From: Panicum virgatum
Lineage: Eukaryota; Streptophyta; Magnoliopsida; Poales; Poaceae
Assembly: GCF_016808335.1 (NCBI RefSeq)
Contig: NC_053137.1
Span: 7,366,506-7,430,505, forward strand
Direction of reading: 5' to 3'
DNA length: 64,000 nucleotides
Both the position numbers and the translations under genes were made by a program. Positions 1-8,351 of the stretch are shown here, piece by piece. Each line of letters begins with the position of its first letter. Positions within the stretch are counted from its first letter, which is position 1. The notes under the pieces were generated by a model. The model searched no databases, was not told where the DNA came from, and worked only from the letters and a program-made list of their open reading frames with translations.

Positions 1-367
1 TCAGGTTGTTTCTGCGCCCATGGCTGATCGGGGTTCAGAGCGCCGGCGCCACCTTGCGGGATTCAGAGCAGGAGATGAATTTTACCAAACAACCGAGAGT
101 CCATCTCGCACTGAAACGTTTCGAGTTTTCTATGCATCGTGTGAGGAAGAAGGAAGATGCTTGTCGCCGTCAGAAAGCCTGATGGGCCTTGTTGATCACC
201 CCCGCAAACTCGTCTCATTCAAACTTTCAGAACGTTTGCGGCCACCAAAGTTGGAGTGCCAAACAACGATCACTGTTAAAGACCATAGAACGTCGGATGG
301 AGCTCAACTGGTTGGTGGACTGTTTGCAGAATCTGAAACCAGTTAGATATTCCTACACAACAACAGC
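1..367. other. Unassigned left-edge sequence
   Basis: Two overlapping plus-strand frames run through this stretch, but neither matches a family I recognise. The longer one would be about 108 residues and is rich in Ser, Arg and Glu. It may be the remains of an exon of the Rx_N-like gene whose better-preserved exon follows at 509, or unrelated DNA. I do not call a gene. Confidence 0.3.
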
Positions 368-508
368 ATATTCTTTTTCTGCATTTCCTAAGGGAAATAT
401 TCAGAGTTACATTTACATCACACCTGCCTGAATGATCCAATGCTTAATTGAACAGCTTTTGATTTTTTTTCTTGCTTCGAAAACTTGATTTAGCAGATTT
501 TTTTTGCA
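368..508 (+). repeat. Intron-like repeat, copy A
   Basis: This AT-rich stretch shares the core AAATATTCAGAGTTACAT and a following GCTTTTGATTTTTT-type tract with two other places in the window, 670-905 and 13998-14228. It ends in a T-rich tract and TTGCAG, which looks like a 3' splice site. In the intact-frame relatives the same TTTTTGCAGG is coding (Leu-Phe-Ala-Gly), so the apparent acceptor may be coincidental. Confidence 0.5.
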
Positions 509-667
509 GGCAAGGAGCTACATCACAAAATCATTGGCAGAAACCAACATCCTTCGTCTGAACTGTGGTTGGCGCCCTTTGGTACTGCAGAGCACGGAAC
601 AGAGACTAGCCTGATTTTTATCCAGACAGATGATTCTCCAGCAGTGGGCAATATCTACTTTAGCATG
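509..667 (+). pseudogene. Rx_N-like family exon fragment
   Basis: The 53 codons from GKELHHKI to GNIYFSM match the C-terminal half of the Rx N-terminal-like proteins found at 11710 and in the three tandem units (for example 20450-20610). The fragment is open and well conserved, ending in AGCATG followed by GTAGGG, a plausible 5' splice donor. No N-terminal Rx_N helical domain precedes it, so this is a detached piece. It keeps an intron-like boundary that the other copies lack. It may continue to the left of the window, but the upstream 368-508 stretch is not coding in frame. Confidence 0.65.
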
Positions 668-905
668 GTAGGGTATTCTTTTTTTTCTTCTAAATTTGCT
701 GAGGGAACTATTCAGAGTTACATCACATCTGAATAATCTATGTGCGACTCTTATTGCGTAGCTTTGATATTTTTTCCCTTCAAATTTCGATGGAAGATTT
801 TTACTATTACCATCGCACAATCTCACCGACTGAGGCGTATGCCCAAGTAAACTGAAATTCAGCGTAATGTTACATCTGCGTTCTGTTAATTGTTAACTGA
901 GGTTT
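668..905 (+). repeat. Intron-like repeat, copy B
   Basis: This begins with GTAGGGTATTC directly after the exon fragment and is about 80-85% similar by eye to 13998-14228. The shared signatures are TATTCAGAGTTACATCACAT, ATTTTTACTATTACCATC and GTTAACTGAGG. At 13998-14228 the same sequence lies just before the next coding block of the family, which supports an ancestral intron at this position. Confidence 0.55.
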
Positions 906-1439
906 GGTACACATGAATGACAGTGTATCCCTTCTCCCTGAACCTGAAGCAGAGGAGAGCAATTATTAAGTGCCAGAAATGGAAATAATATTGCAAATAC
1001 GGCAACTGTAGATGATGTGGCCAACAAAATTGTTCTACTTGCGCTCTTTCCACCACGATAGCTGCAAATGAATATTACTCCCAGTCTTACATAGTGACAA
1101 CACAAGGATTGATGACTCGATTGAGCTATATTATATATCTACTATGATACCTGAGTATGGCCACAATGAGGGCCATAAAAACATGCTAAATCCGACGATT
1201 GAAATCATACCCTAAACATCTTTCCTTATCTTTTAATGCTAGTTATTCACTGAAGGTAAGTCACTAAATTCTCCTCATAGTAATAGAGCATTCTAGTACC
1301 AGATTCATTGCTATTGTTGTTGTTGTTTTTATTTTGTTCAAAAAAAGATAGTACAGTACCAGATTCACAGTTCCACCAAAAGAAAAAAAGGCAGGTTCGC
1401 AATTGTGTATTTGTATTCCAAATTCAAAAAAAAAAGAAA
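906..1439. other. AT-rich intergenic stretch
   Basis: No convincing coding sequence. The stretch holds the short phrase CCTGAAGCAGAGGAGAGCAA (near 945), which recurs near 7398 and, diverged, near 37110 and 55410 next to GC-rich modules. It also has simple T/G and A-rich runs at 1310-1440. Confidence 0.5.
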
Positions 1440-1705
1440 ACTAGATCCGCGCCCCACCACGAAGAGCCGGTACTGCGACTGCAGGCCGCGCAGCACCGCC
1501 ACCAGCTCCGCGCCGTCTGGTCCGTCGCCGTCTGGTCCGTCAGCTGCACCATGCCCACGGCGTAGGCGGCCAGCTCGACGCTGCACCGCAGCACCTCCAT
1601 CAGGCAGGCCAGCGTCGGCACGTCCTGCGGGCTGTGCAGCCCCACCACGAGGCAGAGCTCCGCTGACGGGTCGTGGTGCTGCAGCCCCATCAGCCACCAC
1701 TGCAC
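1440..1705 (-). pseudogene. Cation/H+ exchanger (CHX-type) fragment
   Basis: On the minus strand, one frame reads a segment around AELCLVVGLHSPQDVPTLAC and then AYAVGMVQLT. A second frame then reads GLQSQYRLFVVGRGS. Both resemble the cytosolic C-terminal half of plant CHX monovalent cation/proton antiporters, where a 'lHgpqDvptl..lmeal' block and an 'r.nlyvVGRG' block occur in that order. The blocks are out of frame with each other and closer together than in a real CHX, so an internal deletion and a frameshift are likely. No membrane domain is present. The family call rests on motif memory only. Confidence 0.5.
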
Positions 1706-1817
1706 GCTCCGGCGGGACCCGGCAGCGACAGGAGGCGTAGGTGGCGGCGGCCGGCGGCGCCAAGGAGTCTAGCGAATGAGGGAAACATGGAGAATACGAC
1801 ACGGGCTAGGGTTTCTT

Positions 1818-1875
1818 GTTGGGCCCATTTCAACTCGAATCCTACAAAAACCCTAACCAACTCAAACCCTAAAAA
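1818..1875. promoter_or_regulatory. Site II plus two telo-box motifs
   Basis: The motif TGGGCCCA (1820-1827) is followed by two AAACCCTAA-type telo-boxes (around 1849-1856 and 1864-1872). Site II and telo-box pairs are a known arrangement in plant promoters of growth and translation genes. The stretch lies upstream of the minus-strand exchanger fragment, but no intact gene is attached to it. Confidence 0.35.
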
Positions 1876-2130
1876 TCCGCGAAATGGAGGAAAACCAATC
1901 GGTTAGAATAGAGGAGTTACCTTCAAGGATCAGTTTCCCTTCGTTTCTCTTTCAAATCGGGTGGAGGATAGAGTGGATCTAGAGGGGGACAGGGAGGGGC
2001 GACGCCATGGAGGTCGGGTCGAGTGGGGAGTGGAGGAAAAAAGAATGGGAGGAGGAGGAAAAGGAGACTGGCCGGGTGGGCCTGTATTAGGCTGAGTCGC
2101 GCCACGGCGCGCCAACGTGGCATCTCGGTC

Positions 2131-2174
2131 GCGCCGAACTATGTGGCGTGACGCGCCGAACTATGTGGCGTGAC
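2131..2174. repeat. 22-bp direct tandem repeat (2 copies)
   Basis: The 22-base unit starting GCGCCGAACTATGTGGCG is present twice without a gap (2131-2152 and 2153-2174). It is flanked by further GCGCCACGG-type motifs. Confidence 0.85.
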
Positions 2175-2481
2175 CCTTCAGGGAGTCGCGCCACGGGGCT
2201 TGATGCGATCAAAAAGTCTAGTTCTTGAAAATTTAGATCTAGACGGGCTATTATTAAACTATTAGATTAAAAAGGATTAAAATAAAAAAAAATCTGCACG
2301 CGAGTAGGCACGCGTTGCCGTCCGGCTGGACGCTGAGGAAGATGATATCCTCGGAGATCTCCTCTCGTCCGAATCTGGCAGGTGGGGCCATGGGAGCTGT
2401 GTGTGGCGATCCGCTTTGACTTGGTATTGAGAGATCCTGGCCGCGCAAAGGGGATCCGACGGTCCAGATGGCATAGAGCCC

Positions 2482-2535
2482 GGATGGTAAATGAAATACC
2501 GTCCGGAGTGGACGATGTTCCATTTACCGTCCACC
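2482..2535. repeat. Degenerate copy of recurrent hairpin
   Basis: GGATGGTAAATGAAATACC-GTCC (2482-2504) is close to the reverse complement of GGACGATGTTCCATTTACC-GTCCACC (2509-2535). This gives two back-to-back versions of the GTGGACGGTA / TACCGTCCAC hairpin seen at 7926, 17843 and elsewhere. Confidence 0.6.
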
Positions 2536-2787
2536 CCGGGGTGCCCAGCGTGCGTCGGAGATCACAGCGTCGCGCACACGCGGCGTGCTTCCGCCGGTGG
2601 CCGTCTTCCACGTTTCCTCGACGGCGCCACGCTTGCTCGAGTGCCTCCTTCAGGTGCTGCCGCCTACCTACTCACCGCGGAATGGCAGGCGCACGCGCAG
2701 CACAGCGCAGAGCCGTGGCGCCGCCTCCTCGTCGCTTGGGCTTCCACCCAGTTGTCGTCCGAGGTGACCACCTCCGCTCCCACGCGA

Positions 2788-4405
2788 TTTTTTTATTTTT
2801 TATTTTCATTTTTTATAAAAATATATTTTCGATTTGGAAATTTACAGAAATATACCCCGGCCGCCCCGCTGACGGGCGGCCAGGCAGCGGCCGGGACCTG
2901 GCTGCCCAGCAGCGGGGCGGCAGGGGCATTTCTGAAAAAAAATTCACGGGGAAAATTGCGCGCAGGTCCCTGGGGGCCGGTCGCCCGACAGTGGGGCGGC
3001 CGGCCCTGGCCGCCCGGCTGCGGGGCGACCGGCCGTAATTTTTGTAATTTAGCCCTTTTCGCGAAAGAATTTCACATATGTGCCCTTTTTGTAACTTTTT
3101 GCATAAATAGACACTGGGGGTCGGCGCCGTAATATGTGGCGCCGAGATAACTCGTCTTGGCGTCACAGATCACGGCGCCGAGGTGCCACGCACGCACAAG
3201 CAATCTAGTGAATCTTCGAACTTGCCTTTAATATTTTCAGACCTTTTAAGGAGACTAGAATACTGTGAACCTCACATCAAATATAACGGTAAGAATTGAA
3301 CTGATTGAACTATATCAATGCTAATCACTATAAGTAACTGCACCTAAATGTACCACTAATCACTCCTAACAATAATTGAACTGATTGCTAATCTACTGTT
3401 TCAAAAAAATAATTACAACATAATCTATTTATAAAATGTAGAAAATTTTAGTTACCTATAGTCGCCGGCTTGAAAATCCGGCATGGCTTCGCCGCTTTGC
3501 CTCTCCCTCACCCCTCCTCTCCCTCCCTCCCTCTCTTTTCTTTTTTTCTGGATTTTTAGTGAAGCAAATGAGGGGGTGAGGGGCAGCCAACACCTTATAT
3601 AGGGTTAGGGGGCCGGTCGCCCCGCAGGCGGGTGGCCAGGGCCCGCCGCTCCTCTGCCGGGCGGCTGGTCCTCCAGGGACCTCGGCGTAATTTTTTGTCG
3701 ACTTTTTTTGCAGATAAGCCCCTGCCGCCCAGGGTTCCCCAAACCGTCGGTAACCGGACCGGTTTGACCGGTTACCGGTCAAACCGGTCCGGACCGGTTC
3801 CGGTTTGGTCCGGTATGAAACCGGTCCAAATTCAAAATTTAAAATTAAATTCAAAAAAATCCTAAAAATACTTCAAGGTGCGACGAATCTAATGGTGTCA
3901 AATTTTCTCAAAAATTCGTTCATTTAGTATAGTTTGCGGGGATTTGAAGTTAAACAAAAAAGCGTGCATACAAAAGTATGCAAATACAATGTAAAAGTAG
4001 TACAAAAGAGGGTTGGAGGGTTAATTTAGACTAAAATATGTTATACAAACATTTATTTAGTACACTTTGTGGGCATTTAAATTTAAACCAAAAAAGAAAA
4101 AAAATTTGAATTTGACCGGTTACCGGACAAACCGGCCGGTATACCGGTTGGAACCGGTTGAACAGCGAAGTTTGAATTCAAATTTGAATTCCACCGGTTC
4201 CGACCGGTAACCGGTCAAACCGTACCGGTATACCGGAACCGGAACCCGGCGGTTACCGGTTAGCGGTCGGATATGTTAACCCTGCTGCCGCCCGGCTGCC
4301 GGGCGGCCCGGCCGCCCGACAGCGGACGGCCGAGGTATATTCCTGTAAATTTCCAAATCGAAAATATATTTTTCTAAAAAACAAAAATAAAAAATAAAAA
4401 AACCG
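2788..4405. mobile_element. Long inverted-repeat (foldback / MULE-like) element
   Basis: The outer arms are inverted copies. The left arm runs from the T-rich edge through ATATATTTTCGATTTGGAAA and GGCCGCCCCGCTG to GGGGCGACCGGCC near 3034. The right arm starts near 3608 (GGCCGGTCGCCCC) and ends at TTTCCAAATCGAAAATATAT (4347-4366) and an A-rich edge. Arms are about 250 bp, with a 550-bp centre that has no transposase-like frame. I could not find a clean target-site duplication. Long arms suggest a non-autonomous Mutator-like or foldback element. A hAT element has inserted into the right arm. Confidence 0.6.
3730..4284. mobile_element. Non-autonomous hAT element nested in the inverted repeat
   Basis: The termini are CAGGGTTCCCCAAACCG on the left and, read on the other strand, CAGGGTTAACATATCCGACC on the right. 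The 8-bp sequence CTGCCGCC flanks both ends (3722-3729 and 4285-4292), the duplication size expected of hAT transposons. The interior is 555 bp, rich in ACCGGT-type palindromes (3750-3830 and 4105-4260), with no transposase frame. Confidence 0.85.
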
Positions 4406-5301
4406 TTTTTTACAACCCCTCCGAGCCAACGGTGGCCAATGTTCCGCAACGTCCCTGCCCGGCGCCGCCATGCTTGTTCTACTCGAGCTTGCCTGGCACG
4501 GTCGGTGCGCCTGTCTGTCTGCAATATAATGGCATCTCTGCACACTACTGCAACGTTCCCCGGCAAAGTGAAGCTTCATTCGCGCAGGTTATTGGTCAGA
4601 GTATAATCAGCAACACGCTTGTGGATGGGGGCAACAGTTTACTGAGAGCTGTCAGAAATGGGGCTGCAAGAGGAACGAGACGACGCGCCTAATGTTCAGA
4701 AAAATCCCCAGCTCTCGCGTCAACAGGAACACGATGTTCAGAATGTAATCGGGCTGATCAGAGCGTACAGCAACTTCATGCAGATCACACGCCCAAACCA
4801 AGAGGTGCCAGGTGCAAATCGTAATTTCTGAAGACAAACGAGCCGTGCAAGCGGATGTCTCAGAATCAGGAGCATCTCGTCCCTCTCGTTTGAATTCAAT
4901 TCATCAGATCATCTCCTCAAATTTTTTGTTTGTTTTTGAAAGAAAAAGGGAAAACAACATCTTTGAAGTTGTCATAACGGTCATTCAGCCAATGTCGCCC
5001 GACTACGTACATGATCATCACCGAACAGACTATCTTCTTTGGGACTAACAGTCTTGTACACTGCATGGTTTAGATTAGTTCCTGAACCTTTCAGATCTTC
5101 TGCAGTTTTACCGGCCGATCAGTCTCTGCATACTGCCCATTCTTCTTCTCCTGTTCAAGCCTAATGCACAGGAACATGTACATGGTAACAATGCATCAAA
5201 ACTATTTAACAGCATACACATTCTCCCCCCCCCCCCCCTTCCCCATCTTCTAATACTTAAAAAGAAACAGAGAAAAAAACTGCTTGACTGATGCTCCCAC
5301 T
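4406..5301. other. Intergenic, no gene recognised
   Basis: The short frames here match nothing I know. The only notable structure is a run of 15 C at about 5226-5240. Confidence 0.5.
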
Positions 5302-5437
5302 CTACGGTACAGCATTGGAGCACCAGCACCTGTTGCCAAATACTAATTCCTCTAGTGAGCGCCTGAGTTTGTCAAGCACCTGCACTTGATTCCGATCCTC
5401 GTCAGAAGTGGCCAGTGCCGCTCTCAGAACTGCAGAA
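5302..5437 (-). pseudogene. Putative terminal exon of an unassigned gene
   Basis: Read on the minus strand, a pyrimidine-rich stretch ending in GATCAG is followed by an open 45-codon segment containing ALATSDEDRNQVQVLDKL and ending at a stop at 5302-5304. The charged helical character and the good acceptor suggest a real last exon. I do not recognise the family and see no convincing upstream exon. A LINE-type insertion (5498-7234) lies in what would be the preceding intron. It may be a relic. Confidence 0.35.
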
Positions 5438-5483
5438 CTGATCGAAAAACAGAAAAAAGAATTCAAAATATTCCCGATACTGA

Positions 5484-5497
5484 ACATTGTAGCAACT
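5484..5497. repeat. Target-site duplication, left
   Basis: The 14-base sequence ACATTGTAGCAACT is present here and again at 7235-7248, bracketing the insertion between them. Confidence 0.9.
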
Positions 5498-7234
5498 TTT
5501 TTTTTTCTCGACCGTGCCTGAGCACGTATTTCATTAAGAAGGAAGCAGTTTACAGACATTTCTTGCAGCAGACCAAACAGAGGTCGACCTACCCAAGTAC
5601 ACAAAGAACTAAAAAAGAGGAAAAAAAACGAAAAAAAACCAAAAAAACAAAAGGCCTGCAAATTAGCTGAACAAAGACCACGGAAGAGGAGGGGAGAGGG
5701 GGGCTCCACTCAACCCACCAAGCCAAACCAAGCGACAGAAAGCATCTGAACCTACACAAAATGCACCATCACCAAGTCGCCGACTGAAACCTAGTAACAA
5801 CATGAGGGTGGCCAAGCATCCACCGGAACATCACCACGACGGCAAAGCATCTGTCAAAGACGACCAATAAGTAGCAAGCATGACGGCAAAGCATCCGTCG
5901 AAGTAGGAGAGCAACAGCGGCAAAGCATCTGCCAGACGAACGAAGCAAGGGCGGCAAAGCATCCGCCAGCACAACAACGGCAAAGCATCCGTCGTAGTAG
6001 TCGCAGCTCCAACGAACATAGTGATGATGCGTCGATAGAGCACAGGTAGGTTATACAGATGAAGACGACCACTCACGACAAGCCGCAAAGATATCAGACT
6101 GCCAGCAACAATAGCATGAAGGAATCCCAAAACGATGCCCTCAACAGGGATATGACGCACCAGGTGCTAACATCGCCAATCTGAAGCATCGGACATAGTT
6201 TTCACCGTGAATCCAACCCCATGCCAAGGACCGCCGAGAGCCGAACATGAAGCACCGCAGCCGTGCCTAGAAACACGCCGATCCGGGAGGAGGGGTCACC
6301 GGGCTGGGCCAGCAGAGGAGACATCAAGGTGTCGCGTAGCGACGCCCCCAACAAGGACATGACGCATAGATGCCATCGTCGCCAGTCCGGAATACCGGAC
6401 ATGGTTTTCACCGGGGAACAACCTCCATGCCACATCCCCGGCCACGGCGGCGCCGTCGCGGTGAGCAGCAGCGTTGGTGGGAGCGCACACCGACGCCACG
6501 GCGGCGCACATCGAGTGGAAGCCCGCGCACGGCGCCAGGGCGCAGCGCGGAATGCCGCCCGCCGTGGCGGGTGAGGGGCCACCGAGGCAAGCGCGTCAGC
6601 GCACGCCCGGCCCCCCGCCCAGGTAGCCATCATAGGGGCCCGCCAGCTCCATAGGTGCGGCGCACGCGAGCTTGTGGCCGGCCGCACGGCGGCACCGACG
6701 ATGCTGACGCCCATGAACCGCACACGCGGGCGGAGCACCATCGGGACGCGGCCGAGGAAGAGCAGCTGGGGGATGAGGCAGCTAGCGCTGTCCCGCGCAG
6801 AGCAGAAGGATGGCCGCCCGGGGGGCCGCCGCCCACGCGGGAGACGGAGAGATAGGCGGCGGCGGCAGGAACCCGCCAGGGAGCCCCTTGGCAAGGAGGA
6901 GCAGCGGCGCGGGCCCACCAGTGACCCCCGCCGGAGACCGCTAGATCCACACCGGGGAACATCATATCCGGCGTGGGGGAAGCCGGATCCGGCCTCGACG
7001 GCCGACCGCCGGCAGCCATTGCGACCTCGGTTCGGAGCTCGGGGGAGGAGTGCGGAGGGAAGAGAGAGGGAGGGAGGGGGCGAGCTGGCCGGCTTCGGCA
7101 CAGCCGCGGGCCGCCACTGCCGCCCGGACGGACGCCGGCGGCGGCGGCGGCCACCGGAGGTGGCTCGAGGCGGGGCTGGACGGCGGCGCCGGGTTTCGCC
7201 CCCCGAGTCGCCAAGAGCAGCGCCGCGGGGGGGC
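5498..7234 (-). mobile_element. Non-LTR retroelement (LINE-type), no reverse transcriptase
   Basis: The insertion is bracketed by a perfect 14-bp target-site duplication. Its 3' end is the T run at 5498-5506 (poly-A on the minus strand), preceded on that strand by TGCTCAGGCACGGTCGAG, the kind of tail seen on grass LINEs. At 1737 bp it is far shorter than a full LINE and has no recognisable endonuclease or reverse transcriptase. The GC-rich 5' two-thirds (6200-7234) is open in several frames on both strands, including a 360-codon frame, but the product is a low-complexity Pro/Arg/Ala chain. I read it as a non-autonomous derivative carrying a 5' leader joined to a LINE tail. Confidence 0.75.
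5838..5994. repeat. CGGCAAAGCATCYGYC interspersed minisatellite
   Basis: Five near-identical 16-17 base copies of CGGCAAAGCATC(C/T)G(T/C)C lie at about 5839, 5884, 5918, 5952 and 5978, with spacers of 10-30 bases. A decayed sixth copy is near 5811. All lie inside the LINE-type insertion. Confidence 0.85.
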
Positions 7235-7248
7235 ACATTGTAGCAACT
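7235..7248. repeat. Target-site duplication, right
   Basis: Second copy of ACATTGTAGCAACT (see 5484-5497). Confidence 0.9.
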
Positions 7249-8351
7249 GCGAGTGTGTATGAAATAAGCAGACAGTATGAACATTGCCTACAAAGCCCCT
7301 TCTTGTAAGGAAATCAGAACTGAGCAAAGCTAGATGTATGAAATAAACAGAAAGTCAAGTGTGGTGATACCTGGAGTAGCAATGTCTCCCTTGGCCCTGA
7401 AGCAGAGGAGAGCAAGAAAGCAGCGTGTGCCCCTCAGCCTGAAGCTCAACTGCGTGGCACCTCACCACAGCTTACCATTTTCCTCCACGAAACGCGGCCC
7501 CAGGCACAGGCAGCCAGCCCAGCCACTGCCTTGCCCGCGCGTCGAACGCCACCGCGCCCCTGGCCGAGCCGGTCGACTTGAGGCACATCCTACCTCTCTT
7601 TCCACCGCCGCGGCGGAACGTCCGGTGTGGACGTGGCCGCGTTCCGCATGCGGCACGTTACTCTGAGCAGACACATGGAACGCCGTGCCGGCCGCCTGGC
7701 GCATTGCGGAGCGGCACCGCTCATGCGCAACGGGCTGGACTCCCACGCGGCGGTGCTTGGTGCCCACGCAGGCGGCGCCGCCGCGGCGGATGCCTCACTG
7801 ACACCCTCGGCTTCTGTTCAGAGCAGTGTCCGCTTCGTGCTTGCCGGCTCTCGGCTCGCCGGCGGGTGGCCTTGCCGCCGGGCACGGCGCCCAGGGAGTG
7901 GACGGTATCCCAGCCAATTACCGTCCGGGTGGACGGTATTTCATTTACCGTCCACCCCATGGGTGCACGACATCCATCCGATCTGCATCCAACGGACAGA
8001 ATATATCTGGCGCGGACTCTTGCGAAGCAAACGAGACTCTTTTCCCCGCGCCCCTCGTCGATTTGTGACCCCGCAGGGCTGCCTCGCCGGCGTCCGGGCG
8101 CCCGGCGAGCTACCGATCCTTGCTTGCACGGGACGGAGCTCGATGGGTCCTCTGATTGGATGTATTGTGTTCTCCTGTTGTATCTCCTGAATGCTCAACC
8201 GCATTCTGCGCGCGTTTCTTTGTCCGTCCATGGCATAATTCCCTGCTGGATGCGCCGCCATGCCGGAGGTGCGTCGGAGAAGATGTTTTTTTTTGCTCCA
8301 AACAGCTAAGAGTCCATGGTTGAATTCTGACTTATGCATCATCTGACGATG
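7249..8351. other. GC-rich module resembling the array modules
   Basis: From about 7398 the order of short phrases matches the modules at 37.1-38.7 kb: CCTGAAGCAGAGGAGAGCAA, then CCTGAAGCTCAACTG, then a GC-rich part with GGCTCTCGGCTCGCCGGC, then the hairpin (7897-7957), then a phrase like ATCTGCATCCAACGG. No reading frame here is convincingly protein-coding. It looks like a promoter or first-exon type GC island. Confidence 0.45.
7897..7957. repeat. Recurrent 13-bp-arm hairpin, with partial second copy
   Basis: A GTGGACGGTATTTCATTTAC-type hairpin at 7929-7957 is preceded by a diverged copy (7897-7926) with an altered loop, so the unit is nearly doubled here. Confidence 0.8.

Larger units (their letters stand above)
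1880..2787. other. Intergenic, GC-rich, no gene
   Basis: No supported gene. The stretch holds a 22-bp direct duplication (2131-2174), a GGATCCGACGGTCCAGAT-type phrase at 2453-2470 common in grass intergenic DNA, and an imperfect version of the window's recurrent hairpin at 2482-2535. Long open frames on both strands here reflect base composition. Confidence 0.5.

Noticed and set aside
1846..1875. Interstitial telomere repeat
   Set aside because: Only two AAACCCTAA-type words, not a tandem array; they fit promoter telo-boxes better.
5226..5240. Run of 15 C as a functional element
   Set aside because: A simple homopolymer, equally likely to be slippage or a sequencing-length error.
6202..7284. 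360-codon minus-strand frame
   Set aside because: It lies in GC-rich DNA open in several frames on both strands, gives low-complexity Pro/Arg/Ala sequence, and crosses the target-site boundary of the retroposed element.
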